Assembly (NCBI GenBank): GCA_014843695.1
Contig: CM026387.1
Location: 70,956,749 to 71,020,748, forward strand
Origin: Archivesica marissinica
Taxonomy: Eukaryota; Mollusca; Bivalvia; Venerida; Vesicomyidae
Length of the DNA stretch: 64,000 nucleotides
Direction of reading: 5' to 3'
Shown here: one piece after another, positions 1 to 11,400 of the stretch
Numbering within the stretch: position 1 is the first letter of the stretch
Layout of the letters: each line of letters begins with the position of its first letter
Notes under the pieces: model-generated
The model's database searches: none
Seen by the model: the letters and a program-made list of their open reading frames with translations, nothing else
What the model was told of the DNA's origin: nothing
Position numbers and translations under genes: made by a program

Positions 1-1
1 T

Positions 2-451
2 AAACAAAACATAATCGACCAATTCCAGCAAACCTGGTTATCATCGCTTGACAATTCTTCTACGGGTAAAATGTATAGTTCCTTTAAGGAAGACATAGGT
101 ATTGAAAAATACTTGACCCTGCTGCCACCCCCTTTAAGAATATATGTTTTCCAGTTCAGGTGTGGTGTACATCGATTCCCAATAGAGATTGGTCGGTGGA
201 GGCAATCTTTTGTTCCGCATCATGAAAGGCGCTGCCGCCTATGCCCATTAAATGATCTGGGTGACGAAATGCACTATCTTCTTATTTGTCCACATTTTAA
301 AGATAAAAGAATAAAATACATTCCGCCCAAATATTATAAGAGACCTAATGTTTTAAAGTTCAAGGAACTTCTATCCATCACGGATACTACAACCCTCAAT
401 AAGCGTAGCCTATTCGTAAAACATTTGATTAATTCCTTTAAAAGATACTGA
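2..451 (+). pseudogene. LINE (non-LTR retrotransposon) ORF2 C-terminus, 5' end outside window
   Basis: The frame is open from the left edge to TGA at 449-451, giving about 149 residues. The first ATG (71) is internal, so the visible part is only the tail of a longer protein. It carries a C-terminal cysteine-histidine cluster C-x2-C-x9-H-x4-C (CRLC...H...CPHF). This is the knuckle found after the reverse transcriptase domain in many invertebrate LINEs, and a second LINE in this window (near 20200) has the related C-x-C-x8-H-x4-C. No catalytic RT motif is inside the window. The downstream AT-rich 3' region with a TTCTG-repeat end supports a LINE. No frameshift is seen in the visible part, so it may belong to an intact copy. 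Family clade is not assigned. Confidence 0.7.
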
Positions 452-1055
452 TGCTTACCTCCACCAGCTTTCCACATCCGCATGCACGTTAAAAATCATT
501 ACTTGTTGTTACCTTCCATACCGTGGGACACACTCGTTCGCAATAAGTATATATAGTCGTGTCGGCAATTGTTCCTTCACAATCTTGTTATATGCCCATA
601 TTCTAATCCCATGATAATTATAATATTACTGCATAAATTACCTCCCCTGATAGCTTCGTAATCCATTTCATTTTATGAATTAAATTCCGATGTAATATTA
701 CGCTACTAACAACATAGATATATCTAGACAGGCTAGCTTAAAATTACCGCGTTGATTTGAATTTTACCTTCTCGGCATAATACATATGTTGTGTGACCAC
801 ACTGCCAGTACAATAAATTCATTATGTAGTCAATAATCTAGACCATACAATAAATACATTAGGTAATAAACCACCTTCCCCCATGCTATAAAAGTATTCT
901 TTAATTGTTTGATAATCCCATTTCATAATGTTCATCATCTCATATTTCCATTACCCATGTATGTTATTTTGAAATGATTATAGTGCACATGTTATTGCAA
1001 AATGTCATGTTTGTAATCTGTGTCCCGTAAATAAAGATTCTGTTCTGTTCTGTAT
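452..1055 (+). mobile_element. 3' untranslated tail of the LINE, ending in TTCTG repeats
   Basis: AT-rich, with no ORF. It ends AATAAAGATTCTGTTCTG, a short tandem tail instead of poly(A), as in CR1/L2-like LINEs. A 42-bp array follows directly. Confidence 0.5.
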
Positions 1056-1063
1056 ATAATATA

Positions 1064-1273
1064 CCAACCTATGTTTTCAACAAAACAACATATCTATATA
1101 ATATACCAAACTACGTTTTCAACAAAACAACATATCGATATAATATACCAACCTACGTTTCCAACAAAACAACATATCGATATAATATACCAAACTACGT
1201 TTCCAACAAAACAACATATCGATATAATATACCAAACTACGTTTTCAACAAAACAACATATCGATATAATATA
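1064..1273. repeat. 42-bp minisatellite, 5 copies
   Basis: Units start at 1064, 1106, 1148, 1190 and 1232, each containing TTTTCAACAAAACAACATAT. Two diverged units recur at about 1442-1526 and a part unit at 2156-2180. The Tc1 element at 2183 is inserted at the TA that ends that part unit. The ORFs read across the array are repeat translations, not genes. Confidence 0.85.
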
Positions 1274-1577
1274 CCAATTCTCCTTTTATCTCAAAGTCGG
1301 ATCAAAGTCCCGTTTCAGACACTATCATTTTACATATAACTGGATCTATTTATATCGAATTTCGTTAAGTCAAGCTTCACGATTATGTCGAAGTATTTTG
1401 TTCGGTCCGACGGAATTCGACATAACGGATGTAGAATGTAATTACCTACGTCTTCAACAAAACAACATATCGATGTGATATAACAACCTACGTTTTCAAC
1501 AAAACAACATATGGATATGATATATTCTAACACGACCCAGCTAATAACATACATACTTGTAGAGTAAAATCTACCTC

Positions 1578-2049
1578 GGGTTATTCTGCGATATACCTAC
1601 CTTGAACTATGCTGCGCGCGCACCGTGTTTTGGCTATTCCATTTATACAATGCGTGTAAAGTTTTATGAATGAAAGCCACGTGGTGTTTGTAAATACTAC
1701 CGTGGGAATTCGCGGAAGTGAGCTATTTTTAGAATCAGATAATATCTTGTCTGTCTTGTTTTTCTGTTAAGTAACGTTTCAGTTACTATTCTGTAGAGTT
1801 TTATTTGACAAAATAAATAAAATTATTGATCAGTTACAGCTTTTGTTCATTTATGCACTAGATCGATATTTTCCATAAAAAATAACGTCATCACCCCTTA
1901 CGCGGGAGGAAATTTCGAAAGCCAAATGCAGCAGAGTAGCACTGCGTTTGAAGAAAATACTCCTTTGATTCTCGTCTAAAATTATTAGGAGTAAGTCGTG
2001 TTAGAATCGAAATAATAAGTATCAACCGTGGTATATCGCAGAATAACCC
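1578..2049. mobile_element. MITE-like element with 20-bp terminal inverted repeats
   Basis: GGGTTATTCTGCGATATACC at 1578-1597 is matched exactly in reverse complement at 2030-2049. The interior of about 430 bp has no ORF. A third arm with one change lies at 2105-2124, so 2009-2147 also forms a foldback (arms of about 40 bp around a GAAGGCCTTCGGCCTTC palindrome). No clear target duplication was found, so the superfamily is open. Confidence 0.5.
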
Positions 2050-2182
2050 TCGTTTGTCGTTCTTATGCGTAGAAATATATCACGAAGGCCTTCGGCCTTC
2101 AAACTCGGGTTATTCTGTGATATACCAAGGTTGATACTTATTATTTCTTAAATAACCTACGTTTTCAACAAAACAACATATA

Positions 2183-3687
2183 CTGAGTCAAAAAAGAAAC
2201 GATACCTGGTGTTTATGTGTCTATAATTTCAACATTTATTAAGAAAATTCTTTGAAAATTCATAAGATGATAGTCCAACATGTTTGAAAGAGGAGCACAT
2301 AAAGCATAATGAGCCTCCGAAACTGTCTGCTGCGTGATGACGTAATTCGTCGGACAGGGGTCTAATGGAGTTTTCACACAGACGTCAATACCGAGTATGG
2401 GCACCATTTGCGTCTCTCACTGCAATGCACCGCCGTCGCATCGAACGGAAGAGTGTCTGAATCTCTTGCTGGTCAATATTTGTCCACTCCTGACGCAAAA
2501 CATCCCTCAGTTGGTTTAACGTTACCGGCTGACGTCGTCTGACGCGGCGGTCTAACGTATCCCACAAATGTTCTATGGGTGACAAGTCTGGTGACAAAGC
2601 AGGCCACGGCAGGGTTTCAATATTGTTCTGCTCCAATAATGTGGTGGAAATCCGAGCAGTATGACACCTGGCGTTGTCCTGTTGGAACAGTGTGACGTTT
2701 CTGTTGGCGTTAAAGAACGGCACAACAACTGGCGCAAGGATCTCATCACAGTACCGCTGGGCGTTTAGGTTCCCGTCCACCACTAACAGTTCAGTGCGAC
2801 TGCCGAAGGTGATACCGCCCCACGCCATAACGCTTCCGCCCCCGAACAGATCGACCTGACGTACACATGCGTCGGCGTAACGTTCACCGCGTCTGCGATA
2901 TACCCGCTCTCTGCCATCCGCTCGACGCAAACAGAACCGCGATTCATCGCTAAACATCACCGAATTCCACTGTAACCGAGTCCAGCGAGCACGTTCCGTC
3001 GTCCATTCCCGCCGTACGTCACGGTGACGTCGTGTCAGGATGGGTCCAACGTATGGCCCGAATGCCACGTTCACCGAGCCGGTTCCTGACTGTTTGTGCA
3101 CTGATGCGATTGTTGGTCATCCCAGGAGTAACGGCAGCTGTGTGCGTAGCAGGTAGGAACCGGTCACGTAAATGTGACGTCCGAATGTGACGGTCCTGTT
3201 CACGCGTCGTCACACGTGGTCGACCAGATCTTGGACGGTCGTCCACCGATCCATGTGTTCGATAACGTCGAAGTAGACGTGTTATCGTGATCCGCGTAAC
3301 CCCGAGTCGATTTGCGACGTCACGCTGACGTAAACCGCCGTCAATCATGCCAATGGCACGCATTCTCTGATTGCGGTTTAGCCTAGGCATTTTGTTTGAG
3401 GTAACAATGGGTATGTAAGGTGTTTTTCCTCGATGATAATGCAATACCAGTACAATAAACCGGTTTTCCGATTTGTACATGTGTAGGAAGTTGTCTTTGT
3501 TGAGGAGCACATGCAAATCGGAAATTCGGCGTTCCAGGATTATCGGGTGTTTATTTACCTGTGTTTATGGTTGGCTGACGTTGCAATAAGATACCCGGTA
3601 CTGATACGTAATAATATATTAAACCTTTCTATGGTTTTATCCGTTTTACGTCATTTTTAGTTTGGTATCGTTTCTTTTTTGACTCAG
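2183..3687 (-). mobile_element. Tc1/mariner DNA transposon, 1,505 bp, perfect TIRs
   Basis: Perfect 24-bp inverted ends start CTGAGTCAAAAAAG (2183-2206 and 3664-3687). Both are flanked by TA (2181-2182 and 3688-3689), the Tc1/mariner target duplication. It contains one transposase on the minus strand. It is inserted in a unit of the 42-bp repeat. Identical ends and a single visible lesion suggest a fairly young copy. Confidence 0.9.
2385..3390 (-). pseudogene. Tc1-family transposase with one frameshift
   Basis: Starts at ATG 3390 (MPRLNRNQRMRAIGM) and ends at the stop at 2385. The N-terminus has the paired helix-turn-helix DNA-binding region (GLRQRDVANRLGVTRITI, then an RPRSGRPRVT linker). 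The C-terminus has the DDE nuclease: FSDESRF (first D), LFQQDNARCHTA (second D), and SPDLSPIEHLWD (E, 34 residues after the second D, so DD34E of the Tc1 type). The two halves are in different frames and overlap near 3040-3060, where a small indel breaks the reading frame before PYVGPILT. All three catalytic residues remain. Its function was cut-and-paste transposition through the TIRs that flank it. Confidence 0.88.
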
Positions 3688-3689
3688 TA

Positions 3690-5009
3690 TATATATAATA
3701 ACGAACGTTTTCATCATGGCCGATATCAATTTGATACGTAGGCTAGCAACAGGATACAGTATATACATATTGCGTTCCATATATATGTAGCCCAGGCTTA
3801 GTTTATCTGTTTGTAGAATATATTATATTATGTATTATTCATGTACTGCAAGCAATGCTCTCTTATCTGTATATGTACGGTAGCTGTTCCTTCTCTTCTA
3901 TGGCGGTTACCGATTTGTGTCCAGTCTATTGTGTTCTCTACTTGTTGTGTAACGTCATGTATTTATGTCTGAGTGATAGTACGGGAGAATGACGTATGGT
4001 ATGTCAAATAACCAATCCACGGTTAACCCCAACTAAACCCGTTTTAACGCCCTTATAACATTCCACGCACTTGAGAGAAGGAAGTCGTTAGAGATACCTC
4101 GACATTGTTTTGCGACAATGTCGAACTATTGTATATGTATTTCAACCAACTCGTTAAACAGATCTACCTCTGATCTATTTTACTATTTACACATTAATCA
4201 TTGTCGATTCTGGTCTCCTTGTTTCATTATACATATATGTTATATAAAGGATAGATTGAAAATCGTTTCGGGTTGCTATATATATCGTTCCCCGAAGTCA
4301 CCGGTTACATATAGGTGATTATTTAGTGCAGTGATATTATTGGAGACATCACATGTCCAATTGAAAGTACCGATTGAATAGAACAGTATCGTATTACCAA
4401 CCAGACACGGTTCCTTTTATTCTATAGCTCTGTCACAATTATATAGATTCCTTTGTTCATTTCATATTTACTTAATATTGAAATAATTATTTAGCAAATC
4501 ACTGCAGTGGTCCAATGCGATATGTTCATTTGACAAACACGTACACTTTCAAATCTTCTGGGTGAGGAAGAATTCTTTTAAAAACATTTAGTATATCTAC
4601 CGTTTCTCGACGAATCAGTGCGTAGTTTCTCAAAGTGTATACATACAGTCGGATTAATAAACGCACAGAGATAATACTCGCAGAATATCATTAAAAATAA
4701 GACAAGGTATTTAATTTGTAATAACAATGCACTTTGTAGTAAAACGGTTAAAGCTAGTGTGTGCTTTACTTGTCTTGGGTGGGGGTGAGGGTGAGGGTGG
4801 GGGTGGGGGTGGGGGTGAGGGTTAAGGCAAAGGGTGGACACCTGGATATAACTCACCGATCTTCCGCAAATCAGCTATTCAAGATTCTTCCATAAATACT
4901 GGTTTCCTTTTTGTGTATATTCTTTCATTCCACTAGCTGAAAATAAATTCTATATTACGGAAACAATTTGAGTGTTCTGTTTATTACATAGATTCAATTA
5001 GAACCATAT
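3690..5009. other. Non-coding stretch with a G-rich run
   Basis: AT-rich DNA with no convincing exon. At 4776-4822 a GGGTGG/GGGTGA run could form a G-quadruplex; the ORF across it (histidine-proline repeats on the minus strand) is low-complexity. Confidence 0.5.
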
Positions 5010-5026
5010 ACTAACTAGTGAGTAGT

Positions 5027-5245
5027 TTATACAAATTTATTTTAGCTCGATTGCGAAACAAGTTCTTTCAACTTATATAAATCACTCTCGAGACCTCATT
5101 CCTGATGGAATCCATCGCCACGAGGGAGAGAAGAGGCAACGTGGAATTTAAATGCCTTGCCTAAGAACACAATCGTAACGGCTCCAGCGGGGCTCGAACT
5201 CCAGACCTGAAGCGAACGCGCATCCACTGCACCATCACGACTTCC
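5027..5245 (-). mobile_element. tRNA-derived SINE, family A, with 17-bp target duplication
   Basis: On the minus strand the head reads GTCGTGATGGTGCAGTGG (A box) followed by GGAGTTCGAGCC (B box). A body with GCGATGGATTCCATCAGGAA comes next, then a tail ending in AATCGAGCTAAAATAAATTT. The 17-bp repeat ACTAACTAGTGAGTAGT flanks it at 5010-5026 and 5246-5262, so this is a complete insertion. Five more copies or fragments lie in the window. Confidence 0.85.
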
Positions 5246-5427
5246 ACTAACTAGTGAGTAGTGTTTTAGTCTGACGAACAGGGGAGGGGGGTCAGTGGAG
5301 ACATGTGTGATATAGTTCACGATTCCTTGTATTTCAAGCTATAATATTATCACAAATCATATAAAATTATCATGATTATATATATATATTTAATATAGCG
5401 TTAATGTGCGAATTCGTACTTTACAGA

Positions 5428-5486
5428 ATGTCACGACTGTTTCTTGTACTTCTCGTGCTGTGTGTGATTTGCCTGGACTTTGCAAG
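5428..5486 (+). CDS. Exon 1: signal peptide
   Basis: ATG at 5428 opens MSRLFLVLLVLCVICLDFA, a basic start followed by a long hydrophobic stretch, which is a classic secretory signal. The donor GTAAAT follows directly after phase-2 bases AG. Without splicing the frame stops at once (AGG TAA), which supports the donor. The exon is too short for a standard ORF list. Confidence 0.78.
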
Positions 5487-8400
5487 GTAAATAGATGGCA
5501 GTTTATTTTGTTATATTCTCAGAGCTCCCGCTGGCAGTCGCCATTTTTTCCAACCTTAGCCGTCTCCAAGTTAAGTTCTGTTTCACTAATCCCTAAATCT
5601 TAGACATGGTGTTAATTAGACTATACCCCACTTATAATTGATCTCGATTATACAAGACAATAATTGTTGGAGCGTTGCCAGGTCCTCAAAGAGTTGCATG
5701 GTGTCAGTGATAATATAATATGAGACCAATGGTCGTGTGTGATACAGACGGATCTGTGGTCCAGTGGTTAACACGCTGTACTGGTATTCCGGGGATCGCA
5801 TGTTCGATCCCCCGTCTGACAATAATAAAATTAACAGTCTTTCAGATGAGTCTTTATACCGAGGTCTCGTGTCGGTGCTTTACACTATGCACGTAAAAAG
5901 AACCAGAGGAGACTCCGGAATGGGTTCCCATCTGTATCATTGCACTATTTTCCACAAAATCTAAAATGACTAATATCGTCAGGAGGCGTCGCTCATATGG
6001 GCAACCGGTAGCGACGATAAATAAATGTAAAACACACACACCTGACATATTCCAATTAGTGGTGTTCTAATAATAACAGCTAACTGCTCGCACAAAGCGT
6101 GTGTCACTCAGTAGGCGTGTGTGTGTGTGTGTTTTACGTTTATTTATTTGTCGCTACCGGTTGCCCATATGAGCGACGCCTCCTGAAGAGATTAGTCATT
6201 TTAGATTTTGGGGGAAAGTGCATGATACAGATATATACCCATTCCAGAGTCTCCTCTGGTTCTTTTACGTGCACGGTGTAAAGCACCGACACGAGACCTC
6301 CGTTTAATGTCCCATCTGAAAGACTGTTAATTTTATTAGAGTCAGACGAGTTCTCAGTAGGGCCTACTTACAACATATGTATGCAGAAATGAGTGGCGTA
6401 TTTAATAAAAGCTGCTATGCAATTGAATGTAGCACAGACGGATCTGTAGCCCAGTGGTAAAACGCTGGACTGGTAATCCAGGGATCGCAGGTTCGATCCC
6501 CCGTCTGACCCTAATAAAATTAACAGTCTTTCAGATGGGACGTTAAACCGAGGTCTCGTGTCGGTGCTTTACACCGTGCACGTAAAAGAACGAGAGGAGA
6601 CTCTGTAATGGGTCTCTGTCTGTATCATTGCACTATCCTCCAAAATCTAAAATGACTAATCTCTTCAGGAGGCGTCGCTCATATGGGCAACCGGTAGCGA
6701 CGATAAATAAGCGTAAAACACACACAATATAGCACCATGTTTATATAGGGGCCTGTCCACTTTAAATCGGGACGTGTCCATATTAAATCAGGGTTTATCC
6801 ATTTTCAGAGGGGACACAAATGTTAAAAATAGTTTCCACGAGCACTGAAATAATTCAATGTTTCATGATTATTATGAGCTATTTGACATCACTTGTTTCA
6901 AGTAATATTTAATGTATTATAAGGTGATGGATTTGTTTAAGATTCACTGTACCCGTATGCATGTTCAACTTATATTAATTTACTTCACATCCCTAAACAG
7001 TAAAGAAAGATGAGGAAGTTTTGCATAATATTAACTTATATGTATGTATGTTCCATTAATGTCAAACCGCTTGCGGGGACGTAGACATGTTTTCCTGGGC
7101 ATGTTTAGCCGACTATAGCGGTTAACCAGTACTAAGCATTGTGTGTGAGGTGCCTTGCTCAATGACACTACATACGTGGCCTGACTGAGTATCGTACCCG
7201 GACAGTTCGATTCCAAATCCGACGCTCTACAGTTGGACCACGGACGCCACACTTATAGTACACGACTATTGTACTAATACTATTGAGTTAATGAGAGACA
7301 TCGGTCAATTACTGCCGCTGAATACTCTCTAAAAGTAGATAGGTCCTATTAAGTGTTTTCCTCTGTTTTTACCGTTGTTTCCTTTGCACAACATGCTAGC
7401 AATTTTATTCCACTATCGATTCTTATAATTATTAAATTACTATATATCAATATGTCTCCTACAGTGTATGCAATGGGTACTTATTTCTAAAATAATGTTA
7501 TCACTTAATAAACACGTTTTTGATAAAATCACAATTATCATACCGCAACATCTGGTTAGGGCACAACAGTAAAAACAAAGGATTCTAACTAAAAGGACCT
7601 ATTCACATTTTGGAATAAAGCAGACTTTATTTGTCAAGGAAGGTAATAGAACATTACAGATGTCTCTCATTGCCAGCTAACAGATGGTAAGGTAGCAACT
7701 GTAGTATAACAGAGAATGGCACAAAACAATAAAGGGGGGGGGGTAAAAAGGCTAACATTCTCTATTAAGCAGCCAATCTGTGTAAGAAGATTGTTTACAG
7801 AGTCACAATATGCTATATTATACACGTATTGTGTCATTATTTCTGAGGGTTGTAATTACATGCATACATGTTTGACTGTATCTCCAATGTTGTACTTTAG
7901 AGGTGCAGTCTGTTACCAGGAAGTGTCCAGAACTGTGGCATCGACTAAGACATATTACGAAGGATGTGGCTTTTGGGGTTGGAGTAGATGCACGAAATAC
8001 ACAACTACGTACCGGTTTGACCTCAATTAATTACTAAATTGTCACTCGAATTAGGACAGGGTGACATTTATATAATATTTAATTATTCTAAATTAAATAA
8101 TGTATATTAATTATTATATTGATATATGATTCACTTGGAATATTATTACTTTTAAATTTAGTTTAAATAATATGTTACTACATTACAATCATACATGCGT
8201 GCGTGCGTTTTTTTTTTTTAATGTATTTGCTCTGAGAAACCTGTGTCCATTTGTCATTTTGGTGTCAGATCGCCCAATGTCGGACCTCATGTTATCTGCG
8301 TAGACGTATGCTATCATTGTGAATATGTATATAAAATAATTTGAGAATAAAGTAAACAAGACGTGTACTGTGCGAAGTCGTCTGGTAGAATGACCAGTTA

Positions 8401-11400
8401 CAACACATATCCCTTACACGTACGCGTATATTTACGCATCGCTGCACCTGACCAATATTCATAATCACCCTTTGCAATGCGTTCCGCGGATAGACAACAA
8501 TTTCACGCTATTTCTAATCGAACCGCGTGAAATAATTAATACCAAGCATGCTCCTGTACATGTATTTATTGGTGTAATAAGAGACACCAGACAGTTACTT
8601 CGTCTCCGTGGCCTAGTAGTTAAGGCGTCCGCATACGGAGTGCGAGGTCGATGGTTCGAATCTCGTAAGGGGTTCGTTCTTACATGGACGGTTGGTGAGC
8701 CGCCATCTAGTTAAATAATGGTTACCGATTGCATACCAGCCTGGCGCCTGGCATACAAGCATAGCATTCGGGAAGTACTGATGTTCATAAAAAAGAGGTG
8801 TCTCATAAGTCATAAATGGCTGGCCCTTTAAATAGGGGTGACATTATAATAAACAAACACTTTACTTTTACTTCCACTGAATACTCCATAATGGTATACA
8901 AGTCATATTAAGTTGTTTCCTCTGTTTTTATCGTTTCCTATCTACAACATGCTATCAATTTTCGTCCACTTTCTCATCTTATAATTAATAAATGATTATG
9001 TCTCGACAGATGCCCTGCAGTATATGGGTACTTTCAATTAATTAAACTGATTTTGACACATCTGGTTAGTGAACAACAGTAAAAACAAAGGATTCCAACT
9101 GAAAGGACCAATATACATTTCGGGGGAAATCGGCCATGTTGCTCAATGTTGTCGTGTTTTCTGAAGTTATTTCCCCTTTTGCTACAGTATTGTCAAAGAG
9201 ACGGTACCAAAATGCTGCATCGGAAGTTATGGGAGTATTGAAGATAACTGTCCTGGAGGTATATATACTTTTGTTTCTCTGGCGCTGCCACACATTCTTG
9301 CGGGAGTGACAGTCGAAGATATGAAATCCTAAGACACACCGAGATTACAGCAGCCCTCATAGCCTTCTAAGCATCCACTTATAATTATTGCGATATGTTA
9401 ATCTATTTATCAAGTTTATTTTAAACAATTTAGAAAATTTAGTCAACCAAATGCATTTATGCTGATGCGAGTTTAATAAAATTATATAGTAAGTGAGCAA
9501 GCAAGATCTCATCTCATACCCAGCATGCACCACTCCCCTCAACGATAGTCATGGATCGCTTTTCAGTATATACCCATCATGCATTCCCGTTCATGTTTCA
9601 CTATATGCTATTTAACTTTCAGTGTGTCCTTACACCTTGGCTAAAGCATCGTCGGCGTGTCCAGATAATGCCATATGCAGAGATTATCAATGCGGTATGT
9701 ATCGCGGAATAGTATTTCAAACATAATAGTGATAATAGGCACACATCATTATTCACTAGATTGAATTAATGGAGAAACTCCAGCAAGATGTGCTTATGTC
9801 GCCGGTCCCTTGTCTGCCCTGACTCTTACACCTCCTAACGGGTATATGGATCTCGAGGGGGTGGGTTTGGTTGAAGACTCGACGCAATAATTTATAATGG
9901 ATGATGACGTTTATTTACTTCCTTTCCTGAAAATACATTGATTTTCATACAAAGTAAATTAACAAATCACATAATGCACAAATCACATTCTTATGAGTTT
10001 GACAGATGACAGCTGTCAAAATATGTAAACAATACATTCAGGTGTGTTATTGTACGTACGCATTTACTTGAGACATCTGCATATTCGGCTGACCTTAGGT
10101 CATATACGAAGTTACAATCAGTATAAGGCCGTTCTAACTTGATGTTTTAATCAAATCCGATTGATGGCGCAGCGGTAATGCCACTAATTATGACGGTAGA
10201 TGTTCCGGGTTCGATCCCCGAAAAGGTAAAATTTTATTTTTATTATTTCTTGATTTTATAAAAATGCTACACATAGCACGAACTCTCGCTTTGCACGATT
10301 TTATTAACATTAATTGATTGGCAAGATGCAAGCATCAGATCACTACTCCGGAGAAAAGCCGACTGAGGTAGTGATTACCATACATGGCTCGGATACAGAG
10401 GATACTGACTCGGCATACGAGTGTGGCAGCTCCACTGACACAGCGAACGAAGATGGATCGTAATTTTGAAATTGCATGATGCTTGTAAAATTGTATAAGT
10501 TGTGTTGTAGATAAATAAAATAAAATATCATAAAAATAAGAAATAAAAAATAAGAAATAAAACTAGCATCAAAATGGAAATCGGGAAACATTGATTTAAA
10601 ATATAAAGAATATAACTGAAATAATTTATAAATAAATATCTATATCATCGTAATAAAAAAATCTTTATTTCTATTTTTGTAACTTCGCAATTTTTAAGCA
10701 GTGAGGATTCGAACCCACGAGAACTAGCTCATTTCGGCTACCGGCGCTTGCTTTCATTATGTAGATTAAATACATTCATGAAGTTATTTAATTACTTTAC
10801 CGCTGTAATTGAAGCGTGTAATTTATGATAATGTCTCAAGTAAATACGTACGTACAATAGAGCATAGCATCTTGTGAAAATACACGAGCAAGTTTACATT
10901 TCAAAATACATACAATTACAGGTGACTATCAATTCGATATCAACCTAATAAATAGACTGAAGTTTATAAATCACAAAAACTATTCATACCTGGCTATATA
11001 TCCAACATAGTCATAGCAATGTATTATAAGTATACGCCCAAAATGGCGATTTATCATCCATTCCAAAGCTGACCTGAAAGTGACCAACAATAGTGATTGG
11101 TTGTCACATGCAGATTGTTAGTATGACCATTTATAAATACATTTTACATATATACAAGTTGCAAACGATATACGTTAAGTATGGAACGCCAGAACGGACA
11201 TAATATACGGGGGGGGGGGGGTAAAAACAATAAAACAACTGAATATTTTCCCTGTAACGTTTAGTTTATACAAATTTATTTTAGCTCGATTGCGACACAA
11301 GTTCTTATAACTTATAGTAATCACTCTCGTGACCTCATTCCTTAGGCAAGGCATTTAAATTCCACATTGCCTCTTCTCTCTCCCTCGTGGCGATCGATTC

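Noticed and set aside
2674..2859. ORF opposite the Tc1 transposase
   Set aside because: Antisense shadow of the DDE domain.
6435..6727. tRNA-Thr gene
   Set aside because: The tRNA-like head is part of a 290-bp repeat with four more copies, and the stems are imperfect; it is a SINE head, not a gene. The other tRNA-like heads are rejected for the same reason.
7716..8030. 104-codon ORF read as one gene
   Set aside because: Only its last third (from 7901) looks like protein; the front part is intron read-through, and the end is better explained by a donor at 8015.
10326..10463. Short plus-strand ORF of 45 codons (acidic, MQASDHYSGEK...)
   Set aside because: No splice sites, no homology I recognise, and it lies between two inverted arms in intron 3; could be chance.
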